DNA of 64,000 bases from the NCBI GenBank assembly GCA_951217055.1, contig OX578282.1, positions 59,527,311 to 59,591,310 of the forward strand. Reading direction: 5' to 3'. This DNA is from Gerris lacustris. Lineage: Eukaryota > Arthropoda > Insecta > Hemiptera > Gerridae. This document shows positions 36,088 to 48,205 of the stretch, in pieces. Below the pieces are notes generated by a model, which saw only the letters and a list, made by a program, of their open reading frames with translations, was not told the origin of the DNA and did not search any database. How positions within the stretch are numbered: position 1 is the stretch's first letter; the number at the start of each line of letters is the position of its first letter. Position numbers and translations under genes: made by a program.

Positions 36088-36305
36088 AACCGGCTTCACT
36101 CGATCCGGCAGGCCTGTCAGTTTAGAGTTTAGACTGAACAGTACGTCTGAAAGTAGGCCTGAGCGTGTGTATGCTACCTGCCTTCTGAACTGTCGCTTCT
36201 TGCTACTGACAGACTGACCGTACTATACACCCGCTCGAGCGATCAACCTTCACAAGAAATGTCCAGTCTAAACTCACAAAGCTTGTCAGATCTTGTGTTC
36301 CGGCT
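36088..36305. mobile_element. TAA-target miniature element
   Basis: Left ACCGGCTTCACTCGATC and right GATCTTGTGTTCCGGCT are imperfect inverse repeats. TTTAGACTG/CAGTCTAAA arms lie further in, and TAA flanks both sides (36085-36087, 36306-36308). Confidence 0.68.
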
Positions 36306-36361
36306 TAAGGAATAACTTAAATTATGTGACATTATTTTTCGCTCTATTAGATGTAGGGTGA

Positions 36362-37333
36362 GGTACTTCTTTAGATTGTTACTCCCCTATGTTTTTTTTT
36401 AGAATATATAAATGACTAAATAAACAGGTCAAGTGTGTACAAGTCAGCACACATCGTGGGTCCGTAGGCCACACTGTATAGTTTAAGTAGTACCCTATTG
36501 CTGGTTTTTTTTAAAATGCTAAAATGCTTACTTTGAATTATCATATGGGTCTGATATTCTCAAAACACATAACCAAACTTCCGATAAATAATTTTTTTGG
36601 CACTGAACCAGACTACAACCATATAAATTCATCGAAAAGACCATAATTATAAAATAACGTATTTTGTCAATAAATAATAAAATAATATTTTTTTCGAAAT
36701 TTCCAAAAAGTGGTATCTTTACTTTTGGTTGAAGAATGTTCAGGAATTTTTTCAGATTTTTTGCACTTCACATAAGCGAGATAAAAGGGGGGGGGGGGGG
36801 GGGGGGGGACACGTTTCACACCCACTTCAAACTTGCCTACGCTCACCCTATCAAAGTTATAGCCAAAGAATTATATATTTTTGTAATCAACTCGACGTAC
36901 CCTTTCATATGATATCCCTCACGGTGTCGAAAAAAAAAAAAATTTAACCCTTTAGTTTTTTTACCCTAATTTTTTTGAAATATAATTTTTTGAAGTCGCT
37001 ATATTTTTAAAATATGTGGGTAGGTACAAGACACATACATGCTAAATTTCAAAGTGATCGGACGAAAGGTGTAGCCGTGAGAGCAGGCGACAGGACGGAC
37101 GGACAGACACACGCAGGAAAATATAAGGGTCCTTGGTTTTGTCCATACGGACCCTAAAAACTATTAAGACACAGGGGTGTTTTGTCTAATGTTCTTTGGG
37201 GCAAAGAAATATCACACTTCTGTTTTTATAAGGGGAGTAACAGTCTAAAGAAGAACATTCCGTAAACCTTCTTTAGATTGTTACTCCCCTCAGTTTTTTT
37301 TATAAGGGGAGTAACAATCTAAAGAATTGTGCC
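36362..37333. mobile_element. Family D element, copy 3 (split by family E)
   Basis: Ends GGTACTTCTTTAGATTG and CAATCTAAAGAATTGTGCC. The internal AAGGGGAGTAACA/TGTTACTCCCCT stems recur. Without the E insertion it would be about 235 bp, like the copy at 59311. Confidence 0.8.
36424..37160 (+). mobile_element. Family E element, copy 3, inside family D
   Basis: It is a complete copy (ACAGGTCAAGTGTG to CGGACCCTAAAAA). The flanks GACTAAATAA and CTATTAAG are adjacent in the uninterrupted family D copy at 59311-59540, where the junction reads GACTAAATAATTATTAAG. Confidence 0.85.
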
Positions 37334-38049
37334 GGGTTTTAAAGTTAGGGTAGGCTTACTTATAAGTTTGGGATAACAGACAAGCCGAAAGCGTTTATTT
37401 AGCCCATATATACTGTGGTGCAATTAAACATTCATTCAATAAGGATAACACATAATCAACTTTATTTTTTGTACAGCATAATTTACTGTTTTACTTGTCA
37501 CCATGAATTATATGCAAATTTTGCGTTCTTTACCATTTTATTCTCGTCGTCTTGAGGTTGCTTTCATGAATAAAAGCACTCTTGTTTACACTAAGATTAC
37601 TTTTTCCTCTTTCAGGTACATAATTTCGTTATAGGGTTTAGAATAATGTCACTGCTCAATTCTGAAGGTGAAAGCAGAAAACCGTAAAGGTAAAGTCAAA
37701 AATATCACCCACAAACTGTTACTTTCCGTTAACCGTTTAGTAAACTTTGTTAACACAAAATGGTCAAGCTAAAGTTAATTATTTTAAAAGCTGAAATTTA
37801 AACTTTGTTCATTTAACAGTTCAAAATACAGGCTTAAAAGTTTAATAGGGTATACTCAGTAAGCGTTTTCTAAAACTAAAGTGCTTGCTCAAAGTTCTCA
37901 AACTTCATTTTAATTTCCAATAAAGCTACCATAATGATGCAAGATCATCCTATATATGAAACATTTTAGATTTATCTAACAACAAAATGAAAGACTCTTG
38001 GGGGTTAATTAAGTTTAGACTTACTTCAAAAGCTTTTAATAAAGAGAAT
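37334..38049. other. No gene recognised
   Basis: A+T-rich flank of the Jockey relic; no 5' part of that element is recognisable. Confidence 0.45.
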
Positions 38050-39330
38050 ATATATCCCTTACTTCAACTAATTCTATAATAAGAGACCCTCAGCGAGTTG
38101 TAGACGGTTTTCGCGACATATTTCTCTGAAATTCCTAATAAACTTGCTACAACAGCAAATTGTAATGTAAACACTATCCCTAGTAATACCACAACGCTTC
38201 TTATAAGATTCTTTATACTTTCATGACCTCATGTCTTCAAAGCTTACCAAGAAAATTTCCGAGGAAGTCCTTATTTTAGTAGGTAAAAATTGTCATCAAG
38301 TTCTGTCTAATGTTCTCCTGCATTTCATTCAGAATTGTATCTCATCCGGTTTTTTCCCGTCCACGTTAAAACTCGATTGTTATACCTCTTTTTAAAATAT
38401 GGTGATAAGCAGTTACCCAATAATTACCTATTTATCTTTTGAGCCTCTTTTCTAAAATTGTTGAAAGAATCATTTACCAAATACTAATAAAGTTTCTTAT
38501 AAAGCACAACATATTTGTAAAGGAGCAACACTGCTTTCTTCTACCCATTCGTTTCACAGCATCAGCGACCGTTGCTTTCATCAAAGAAATCACGCTCAAA
38601 GTCTACAGACCAATGCTTGCATGTAGCCGGCCTTTTCTTCGATTTATCAAATGCTTTTGACCTGGTATCACAATCATTTGCTAGATTTTATTAATTCCTT
38701 TCTAGTAAACAGATAATTCAGTGTACTTGCAAATAGTGCTCGCTCAACGTTTCAACTTAGTAATATAGGCGTTCCTCAGGGAAGCATTATAGGCCCGTTA
38801 TTATTCCTAATATTTATTAATGACACCTGAATTCTTAAAAAGAATGTTTGCCATGCAAAAGAGAATAATATGTACAATTTTCCTTCTAAATAATAGGACC
38901 TCCTGCAAAGACAATTTCAAACAATATAATATATCTTAACTTTTCCCAGTATATTTATTGCAGAATGTTCCATATTTGTAAAAAAGAACCTTTAAAACTT
39001 TTCAACATTTTCAGACATCCACCACTTTAATTCGAGGAATAAAGACAACTTAGTTTTGCCTTCCTGTAGAACCAATCTACACAAATACTCACCCCACATA
39101 ACATGGGCCTGCAATGCTTTAACACAGTGGTTCTTAACCGGGGGGCCTCGAAAGGTAGTTAGGTACTAGGTATATTATATTTGGAGATTTTAAGGGGGCC
39201 GTGGTTACCAAAAGGTTAAGAACCACTGGACTTTAACACATTGCCCTCTAAAAAAAAAAAAATAATAAAACTTCCTATTAATCAATTTAAAAAGCCTTTT
39301 TAAAAATATTGTTAATTACGAAATGTTATC
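38050..39330 (+). pseudogene. Broken Jockey-like non-LTR retrotransposon reverse transcriptase
   Basis: Frame-shifted translation shows the conserved order of a Jockey/I-clade ORF2. It runs SSGFFPSTLK, PNNYLPISLLSLFSKIVER (about 38413-38475), FVKEQHCFLLP, motif A FFDLSNAFDLVSQSF (about 38633), then IGVPQGSIIGPLLFLIFIND (about 38766-38823). The next segment (FAMQKRIICTIFLL, NILTFPSIFIAECSIFV) is the C-terminal region, so the catalytic YxDD block has been deleted. Stops and indels occur throughout, and a hAT miniature element interrupts the C-terminal part at 39125. It is non-functional. The element is intrinsic to the genome and unrelated to its neighbours. Confidence 0.85.
39125..39228. mobile_element. 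Tiny hAT element inside the Jockey pseudogene
   Basis: Ends CAGTGGTTCTTAACCGGG and GGTTAAGAACCACTG. CTTTAACA lies directly before (39117-39124) and two bases after it (39231-39238). Removing it rejoins the retrotransposon reading frame (NAL-THCPL). 104 bp. Confidence 0.82.
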
Positions 39331-39489
39331 GTGTATCAAAATTTTTGTAGTGTTTTTAATTTCTGTTTTTTTTTTTTTTTTTAGTTTATTCCCTGTGTTA
39401 TTTATTGTTTATTGCCTAATTTGTATAGGATGACGTATTATATCTAGAATTTTAAATTGGTTAAGTAATAAAGAATAATGCAATATTTT

Positions 39490-39640
39490 AATTCTGAAAA
39501 CATTATGACGCGACATTGGGGATTAATAAAAACATTATGACGCGACATTAGGGATTAATGAAAACATTATGATGCGAAATTAGGGATTGATGAAAACATT
39601 AAAACATTATGATGAGGAATTAGGGATCAATGGAAAGCTA
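39490..39640. repeat. Tandem repeat, about four units near 37 bp
   Basis: Units of the form GAAAACATTATGACGCGACA-TTAGGGATTAAT recur with changes just after the Jockey relic. They could be the variable 3' tail of that element. Confidence 0.8.
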
Positions 39641-42224
39641 ATAATTTTTTGATTTTATTACGTTTATTGCTTTAACTAAAATATTTTCAAAGGTGACTTA
39701 TTATACTTATATAGGATTCCTTCAATGAGTACCTTACGTGAATAAGATATTAAATTAAATCCATATAAGTGGGAAAATTGTAATTTCAGTTCTATTCAGA
39801 GCTAAAGTAATATCTTCGGCTTCCAGTGAGTAAAGAAGATTATTTCATAAAGCCCTGTTGCTTCTTACACACCAGGTTTTCATTACTCAGAGAAAGGATC
39901 CTATTAATTTCCACTAGAGTTAGCTTCAATCGGATGTGACGTCAACCACAAGAGAGAAGAAGAAACTGCATTTCTCCGCAGGATTTTCGCTTTTCAGGGG
40001 GGTGTTTGAAGAGGGTATGGAAGTGACATTATAACCCCATGAGACGGGTAAGCCGAGGCTCAAGGGCATGAAAGTAATATATAGTGTGCCAATATAAAAG
40101 ACCTTTTCTAAGGGCGTATAAGGGTGTCGCTTCAATTCCTTAGTCTCTTTCCTTTCTCCAATTTATATACACACACACAAACGTATATATGTAATATTAG
40201 TCTACATGTATGGAAGACTAGAGGATATTCTTCTTCATTTCTTTTTAACTTTTTAACTTTAACGCTAAATAATTTTGGAACTATTTCGCCAAGATCGAAA
40301 TGATGTATCGAAACTGTTTAATATAAAGAACAAAATGCAACAAGCCCGATCAAAATATATTAAATATTTAAAAAGTTATAGGCGTTTATATTTTTCAAAT
40401 GAGTTATAGTTATTATTAATTATTTTGATGTTTTTAATATTACTTATTTTATCAGCTGTCTAGTTTGTTGTCATATGTGTATGTTGGGTGAGGAAAGGTT
40501 TTGAGACGCCCCGCGCCCGATGTTTACTTTTCCTTATCTTTAGATTCCTTTAGGAATTTCCTTTCCTTTAGGAATAGGGTTGTATTCACCCAAAAAATCC
40601 GAAATTTCAACGGAATTATCCGTTTTGAGTGGCTTTTAACTGGATGTCTGTCTATTTGTGTCATGCATAAACTCCCACAATTTTTAAGCTAGAGAGTTGA
40701 AAATCAGCCTTTACATTTATTTGTGCTGACCGGAAAATCATAATTTGTGGTCATTAACCCAATTTTCTGTAAGAAAAAGTTCATAAAAATTTACGATTTC
40801 GCTGAAATTTGTACCAATTATACCTCTTCATGAGACAAACAATTGCACTGAATTTCGTTTTGATATCTGCCGCTTTTTTGAAAATATCGTCTTTTAAACA
40901 TTGAAACTTTATCGCTAAATAATTTCGGAACACTATCGGTGATTGAGCTGAAATTCACAACAATTATACCTTTTTATAAGATGAATAATTCCTTCATATT
41001 TCAACTTAAAATCTGCCGCCATTTTGGAATTAATTGGTAAGGAAAACTTCCGAGAGACATTTGTTTCGATATTTTTTTTTTGAAATGTTAAGGAGCCAAA
41101 AGATAGAAAATCCAAATTCTTTTAATTGATCGACTAGTGTTAATCTCGGTTTCCGTATGAAATACAAAGCCCTTCGGCTATGTATTAATAAATTCCCTAA
41201 ATTTGTTGTAAATTGAATAAAGGAAAATATTAATTATTTTTAGCTCTATTCCAGATATTTTGTTAAATATTAGGGCTCTCATTTACCCGGTTACCCTCCT
41301 AAAATAACTTTAATAATATGTAAATATTTTCTTTTCTTTATTGTTATTTAGACTAAGTGCGATAAGTGATATCTCATTTGCTTACAGAAGTGTGCTGTTC
41401 CATGTCCCAAAGTGGACTAAATATCCCTTTGTCTTAATAGTTATTTAATAAATTATTAATAATTTTAATTAATTAAATAAATTAATAATAAATTATTATT
41501 TACAAGTGGTAAACAAATATAGGGTGGATACAACCTAGTTAATGTTTACCACATTACACCTAATTACCCACTTGCGGTTAACCACCAATGGGTTAGTAAC
41601 CAAGTAAATTACTACCAATATTAGTTCGATATTAGTTCACGGTATGATTATTTGACTATTTATTCACTTAAAAACGTTAGAATAGAAAATTGTTTAGAAC
41701 TTGTGGAGAGCAGTTTTTTTAACTCGTTGTTATTTTGAGTTTATTTTCGTTACATGCGTTTCGATTTGATGTCTTAACCAAAAAAGTGTTATTGTTTAGA
41801 CTTTAGACATCTTAAATATTACATTTTGAAATAAATAGTAAATAAGTTAAACCCCTTTCATTCTTTTCGTATTGATCTACACTAATATTAAGGCACCCGA
41901 AGGCGATCCGTAAAAACTGACAGGAAAAAACATTTTAGGCAGGTCTGTCCGGATTTCCGGATTTGGCCTGAATCCACCCTCGACCACACTCTGTCCTAAC
42001 ATAATATTAGGTTCACTTTTCGCTTGCTACTCTATTGTTTAGCTGTAATGTTTACTCTGTTTAGTGCGTGTAATAAAAAAATAATGTCTGACTGGTTTGA
42101 ATCGATTGGATCTAGAAAACCTATTGACTTTTCAATGCTAATCCGTCCGCGTCAACGGACCTGTTTCAGGAAATGCTGACAGTCTTTCCACGAACCATTT
42201 GGAAATTCGGACAGACCAACCTCA
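39641..42224. other. Unassigned apart from a family D scrap
   Basis: 40260-41000 contains two similar passages (CTAAATAATTTTGGAAC and CTAAATAATTTCGGAAC, each followed by GAAAT contexts), so an old duplication is likely. No gene supported. Confidence 0.4.
41385..41445. repeat. Family D internal fragment
   Basis: The segments CAGAAGTGTGCTGTTCCATG and CCCTTTGTCTTAATAGTTAT match the inside of family D copies (for example near 31400) in the same order; the ends are missing. Confidence 0.5.
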
Positions 42225-42840
42225 ACTGTTTTTACTTTCTCATATAAAGATGAAGTGTTGTGGTGGCCTAAAATTCGATTTTGAACACTTGATGGATTTA
42301 CACGTTTTGAGGTCCCCTGAGTCCAAAAAATTGGTTTTGAAAATATTAGTTTTGTCGTGTGTGCTGACGCGTGGAGCCTAAACAACTGGGCCGATTTTGA
42401 CGAAATTTGGCTTACATGTTTAGAAACGTCCTCTCTAATATACCTATAATATATCCTCCAATATATATCCCCGAAAACTCTGAATAAATGTGGAAAAAAA
42501 AAAAAAAAATCTCGAAAAAGGTTCCGATGATTTTGCTAAAAACATTCTGCAATGTAGTCTATTTAAATACGAATCTAACGATTTTAGCCCTTTTCCCGGG
42601 GAGAATCTAGTTCCTGAAAAAAATGCTTTAAAAGCGGACGGAGAGAGGCCGAGTTCGATTCCCCGTCAAGGAGAAGTTATTTTTATGATAAATTTTGTTA
42701 AAATGTTCAATAATAATTAAATGTACTTACGAAAACTCGAAAATAAATAAATGGAAAACACTGGGTTAAGTAATTATAAACTCATAAATAAAAAAGTTTG
42801 CCTGGGTTGTCTCGGACTGATTTTTTTTTGTCAGTTATTA
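42225..42840 (+). repeat. Family F element, copy 3
   Basis: Start TACTTTCTCATATAAAGATG, centre GGGCCGATTTTGACGAAAT, TTCGATTCCCCGTCAAGG, end near GTCTCGGACTGATTTTT. The two short frames in it are repeat read-through. Confidence 0.78.
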
Positions 42841-43069
42841 AATCATCTATTGGACTGGACTGTAATGAAAGTAATGAAAGTTCAGTTTCTTTATAAAATA
42901 ATCAATGCGATGATTTCTGTGGAAAACAAAAACAAAAACAGATTCAGTTAATTGCATTCATAATTAATCTGTTTTGTCAAACTCAAATTATTGTAAGCTT
43001 AAACTTTGGTTCAAAGAAAAATCGCCTTATACCTCAAACTTACTCATTCTTATTGAAATATAATGTACG

Positions 43070-43235
43070 TGCCACGTAATGTAAGCATTGCATCGTAAAG
43101 TCCGTGGCAACGGGCTTCATTGTATATTTAAAAAAAAAATAAATTAAGTAAATTAATTTAGATAGATTATTATAACTATTTAAAGACCAAAAAATCAAAA
43201 CAAACATTTATATTTATTGGAATAAATGTGTTTGC
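43070..43235 (+). repeat. Family G repeat, copy 2
   Basis: Counterpart of 10328-10483. The ends of the homologous block are not sharp and no terminal repeats are seen. Confidence 0.6.
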
Positions 43236-43469
43236 CTTAGCTTAGCACTAACAAATCATTTTGAGGTGAGTTGTCAGGACACTACTCGATTATATAAATG
43301 ATAATAGAAATGCAAAGCTATTTAATATGTTTGTCGAGGTTGTATTTTCAGTGTGTTAATATCTTTTATCTACGATTGATACGAAATATAAATATTATAT
43401 CTCTGTTTAGATGCGTAGAAAGTGATTATTTACGTACTTGTATTCATTGCGCATGCGTGTCTCATAGTT

Positions 43470-43525
43470 CTGAAGAATTCCTCTTCTTTACCACGCTAGC
43501 GCGGTAAAGAAGAGGAATTCTTCAG
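43470..43525. repeat. Hairpin with about 26-bp arms upstream of the recombinase-exon start
   Basis: CTGAAGAATTCCTCTTCTTT runs into ACC-CGCTAGCG-GGTAAAG and back to GAGGAATTCTTCAG. Only one or two mismatches near the centre are visible. Copy 2 of the element has a decayed version (GAAGAATTCTTATTTTTTAC). Confidence 0.85.
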
Positions 43526-43623
43526 CTTTACGGACGATTAGCGAGTTTGTTTACATTTAACAAAACTAATTTGCTATTCTTTTATTAAAGTAACTGTTTA
43601 TATCGAGTTTTTAGTGAAAAACA

Positions 43624-43713
43624 ATGAATGAATCAAGAGGCTTTGACGAAAATGTAGAGAATAATACTCCTCCAGAAATAATTAATTCGGTAAAAAATAC
43701 AACTCAAGATTAA
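43624..43713 (+). pseudogene. Truncated N-terminal exon of a putative tyrosine recombinase (Crypton-like), copy 1
   Basis: ATG opens a 29-residue frame (DENVENNTPPEIINS...) that ends at TAA because one base is missing relative to copy 2. One frame over, the sequence continues LMPSLSREE and, after a further shift, YELTYRKF. The SLS+E-YELTY-KF pattern resembles the start of the SAM-like core-binding domain of Crypton-type tyrosine recombinases; this is an inference from memory of the family. The catalytic domain is absent. Confidence 0.55.
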
Positions 43714-43935
43714 TGCCATCTTTATCAAGAGAAGAGATACGAACTTACATACAGAAAGTTTATTTTTTTCTGTATTTATTATTTAAATCTAACAATCGTA
43801 GATAAAGTACGGTACGCAACTCGTGCGAAAACGGCATTTTGCATTGCTCGTGTGGTTTTACTACCCTCGCTGTCGCTCGGATGCAAACTCCACACTCGCA
43901 TGCAAAATGCTACTTTCCGCACTCGACGCGTAATG

Positions 43936-44654
43936 TACTATTACGAGTTGTCCTGTGAATTACTCCTTGCATTTTATTTTCCTTTTATTATTCCATTTTT
44001 TACTCTTAATATTTCTACAAGGTTCTTTTTATAGGTTGTTGAACGAAGCTCTTCCATATCTAATATCTTAGGGTTATATAGAAACGAGCCCTTTTCTACT
44101 GCCTAAGGGTTTGACTCTAGTACCTTCTTAACGCAATAAGAAGGGTCCTTCATAAACGAGCATCGCATCGTAACCAACCAGACTATGTCCTCCTAACATC
44201 TACCCATATCTTCAAATAACTCAATCTTCCTACCATAACCGTTCTCCACCCCCCTATCCTATACCATACTTACCGACGATTAACTTCACAAGATTTTTCC
44301 ACCCTCTTATGATAAAAAAAAAAAAACCCATCCAATACGAAGGAAATAACATTTTTTTTTTCTTTTCAGAAGGGATGCGTTTTTTTTTATTTATTATTAA
44401 ACCACAATATTTCCCGCAATTTTCCGCATATCTTCTCCTGCCTATTTTTTACATGAAGACTAATATCGCATCATATTTTTATGAGTTCGTATCATATATC
44501 GTTTATATACGTATAAAAAGGTAATCTAATACCAAAAACAATTTTCTTCGCCGCTAACATTCTAGTTATTAGGAATAATGCTCTTAACTTCTTTGTATTC
44601 AACATTTTCCTTTATTGTAGATAAATATATAATATTTGTTTGAGTTTTAAAATA
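43936..44654. other. No gene recognised
   Basis: Pyrimidine-rich plus strand; nothing supported. Confidence 0.45.
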
Positions 44655-45215
44655 TTCTGCCAATTCGTGTGCTACATAGCTTCCTCACGTCCCATTTCAT
44701 AAAATTTAATGATTTTATGCTTTTAAAACTTATTAATATCCAATTTTTCCCCCGGTTTTTAATTCTGTCAAAATTAAAGTATCAATTTAGAATATCAATT
44801 TAAAGTATCAATTTAGCAAAATTTAAAGAGCGCAGACGGTTGAAAATAATCTTGGGCTATCTGCGGGCTACTTTCGACGAGCCATCAAAATTTCATAAAA
44901 ATCAGATGAGTACTTTTGAAGATATAGGTGTAAATATGTAAATGTATGTTTGTGCGCATGTGGAATTATATGGGACCAACAATGGGCTAATTATTACCTA
45001 CCTTCCAAATTTCAATAAAATCGGACGAGTAGCAAAATTGAGTGACTGACCGACAGACAGTCACGGAACCAAAAATTATCCCTGATGTCTGAAACGGATT
45101 TCAGTCTTGGAATTTTTGAAATCGGAGGCCTAAAAATTTTCGTTCTTCAGAACGGTCACATAGCTTCCGTTACCTTCGGGAAGCTCGGAATTCGGAAGCA
45201 AAATATGAATGTTTT
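44655..45215 (-). repeat. Family C copy, full length
   Basis: It runs from the inverse of the CACACTAATTGGCAG end to GAAGCTCGGAATTCGGAAGC, with the GACCGACAGACAG tract in the middle. It is the best reference copy (about 560 bp). No coding capacity is recognised. Confidence 0.8.
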
Positions 45216-47611
45216 CTCGAAAATTGAGTTGGATGTATTCAGAGGCCAAAGCTATTATAATAACAAAAAAAAGTTTCTTTTCCATTACTTCACTTTAGTA
45301 GAGATCCACTTTCAGGAAGTCAGCATGTTGAAAATTGCAATAAAAAATTAGTTTTGCTTGTTGCAGTGAATCGACGAATTCAAGAATAATTAAATATTTT
45401 TTCCTTGAAAACAAATATACTTACTGAAATAACATTATACATACAAAGAAAGGGAGGGAATTAGTTTTGTACGGTTGAAAATAATTATGGTTTCATTGAT
45501 ATGAAACAGAAATGTATATATTTAATCATGCGATCGGCTAACTACAAGCAAGTCTAATCTTTTATTTACTCAAGTCAACACAATAATATAATAATAATAA
45601 TAGCCATTTAAAAAAAATTAAATTTATAAAATACATACATTTTTTTTACCTGTTTTCAAATCGGTTTTTAGAACCGTGGCACCAACAATATCACAAAATA
45701 TCCAATACAATTTATTTAAGAAGGCTCTTTTTTGATGCCAGTTTAAGGTAACGTAGCAGATGAAATCACTTGGTTAGGAATAAATTAAAACATCTGATTA
45801 TTTTTTTCACATGACTACTTGTTACCGGCACTGAAGATAACCAGTAGTAGTTCAACAGTAGTAGACGAACGGCTTTGTGGAATATTTACATGGGGGGGGG
45901 GGGGGGGGGATATACGACTAAGCTGTCGAACACCTTTAACAAAATAACTTCATAATAATTTAGCTTAGTGTTTTACATTTAGTAGTACATTTAATTGCTA
46001 TTGAACATTTCATCAAAATGAATCATAAAATTACGTCTCGTTGGCAGAGAATCGAACCCGGCCTCTCTCCGTCCGCGTTTAAAGCAATTTTCTCAGGAAC
46101 TAAATTTTTCTCGGGAAAACGGCTTATATTAACAACTTTATATTTGGTCAAAAAGTTATCGCCAGTATTTAAAATTTCCACTTTTTAGCTTAAACAGTTC
46201 AGGAGATATTAACCAAAGAACGACGGAAGGACAGACACATCACCGTATGCATAAGGTGTTTCGAGAAGGATTTACGAAACTCTAAAAAGAGTTTTTTAAT
46301 ATAAATTGTTTGTAGTGGGTTTGATTTTATCTTACTCTTATAACTTTAAAGAATTTTATTGTCTTTTATATAAAGGATTCGTTTCTATGAAGGGATTACG
46401 TCTTAACACCATTTCAACCACTTTTATTATTTCATTGATTTATTTTCTCTCTATTCTTTTATACCATTATTTTGTTTTTTGGAAGATGTTGTAGAATACT
46501 AATAAGAAAGAGGTCTCTTTCAGTCAAACATTTCAGTATTTTTTTCAATTCTCATCTATAATTTTCACTAATAGTTTTTTTTTTAAAAAAAGGTCTTCTC
46601 TCTTTTTTTTCAATTTGAATTTATTAACATGTTTATCACTCATTTATTGTCTTATTTTTTCCCTCTAGTCTGCTGACATATTTGAATTTGCCGATGTTAT
46701 TTTTTTTCTCGCTTCTTTCAAAGTCTTTCTCGTATAATTTTCGTGTTGTTTAGGCCCTCGAGGCCAAGCGGGACAGTAAATTTTAAGTTAAATAGTTTTG
46801 CGTGAGTGGTTTTGGGATGTTGGATGCTTCAAGGATTGAGAAGGATGCTTGCCCTGTAATTTAGCTGAAGATTCCGCCTCAGGCTCCAATCTTATACCTC
46901 AACCCTCTCCCTGCCACCTTGTTAACTGCCCATCTCTTGAATAAACAAAGACTTTTTTTTTATTTTTTATTTTATTTTCAGCTCAACACTGGCTCCTTGC
47001 TCCGTGGTTTTTAAAGGAAAAACTTGAACCCCACAATAATTTTTTTTTGGGACCATTATTATCCCGAGAGAAGAACTAAAAGAAGATGTATAATTAGGAG
47101 AGAATTCCTAAGTCTCCTAAACCTCGACCCCCCCCCCCTTTACATATCTAATTAATTTAATGATAGGAAACCTCTACTATGCTGTCCGAACCACTAAAGT
47201 TTAAAGTACCAGATAACAGCTCTAATATTACTTTAAGGCCTATTCTTTTTTTCCAATCTTATTTAAACCTTTCATCAAGTGGTTTTTTAATAGTGTTTGG
47301 ACAAAAACTACACACCAAACTATATACGGTCATTAAATTAAATTTGAATCTTCATTATCATGAATAATTATAATGATATTTAGTTGATAAATATGGATGT
47401 GGATAGCGATAAATGTAGCAGTCGAGTATGAAGGACCTTTAACTTGAATTCATAAAATGAATTTATTCATAAATAGAATTGAAGTAGGTGGCATCGGAAT
47501 AATATTAGAACTGATGATTAGATGGCATTATTGTTATTTAGGTACTTTTATTTTAAATATAAGATTTCTATTTTAACTTTAACATCCTGCTATTTAACTT
47601 CTTTTTACTTC
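45216..47611. other. Unassigned apart from the family F fragment
   Basis: G run at about 45892-45909 and T-rich stretches; no exon supported. Confidence 0.45.
46010..46285 (-). repeat. Family F fragment
   Basis: GCAGAGAATCGAACCCGGCC and TCTCGGGAAAACGGCTTATA match the middle of family F in inverse orientation; the start hairpin end is missing. Confidence 0.65.
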
Positions 47612-48205
47612 CTTATATAAAGAGAAAGTATTGTGATGGGACGAAAATCCGATTTTGATGGATTTACACGTTTTGAGGTACCCTGAATCCAAAAAAGTTG
47701 TTTTTAAAAAATGTATGTCTGTCTGTGTAGACGCCTGGAGCCTAAACTACTAGGCCGATTTTGACGACATTTGGCATATATGTTCAAAAAAATCATATCT
47801 CGAGGCGAAATCGAGAAATGAATTTTAGCTCCAAATTTGGGGGTGCTATCCCTTAAAAAATCTGAAAAAACGTGAAAAAAATTATTTCTCGAAAACGGTT
47901 CCGACGATTTTCATTACAAAATTCTAAAATTTAACAACAAACATTTAAAAAACACATCTAACGATCTAAGCCGATATCCCGGGAAAAATTTACTTCCTGA
48001 GAAAATGGCTTTAAACGCGGACAGAGAGAGGCCGGGTTCTATTCCCCGCCAAGGAGAAGTTATTTTTATGATACATTTTGATAAAATGTTCAATAATAAT
48101 TAAATGTACATACGAAAACTAATAAATGGACAACACTGAGCTAAGTAATTATGAACTCGTATATGAGAAAGTTTGTCTGAGTTGTGTCGGACTGTTTTTT
48201 TCTGA
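47612..48205 (+). repeat. Family F element, copy 2
   Basis: Same layout as 57727-58335, with the start hairpin TATAAAGAGAAAGTATTG. GGGTTCTATTCCCCGCC replaces the box-B-like motif by one base, and it ends TATGAGAAAGTTTGTCTG. Confidence 0.8.

Larger units (their letters stand above)
43370..43935 (+). mobile_element. Recombinase-exon element, copy 1
   Basis: It is homologous, in inverse orientation, to 49765-50337 from upstream leader (CTCTGTTTAGATGCGTAG) through a short coding exon to a hairpin-forming 3' part (GCATTTTGCATTGCTCG...CGCATGCAAAATGC). A 56-bp perfect-like hairpin (43470-43525) sits between leader and start codon. Confidence 0.78.

Noticed and set aside
16611..36947. Small conserved protein containing SHKRDRGGGG in three places
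   Set aside because: The frame occurs only inside family E copies, differs in length with the G run, and has non-ATG starts; DNA-level conservation of the repeat explains it.
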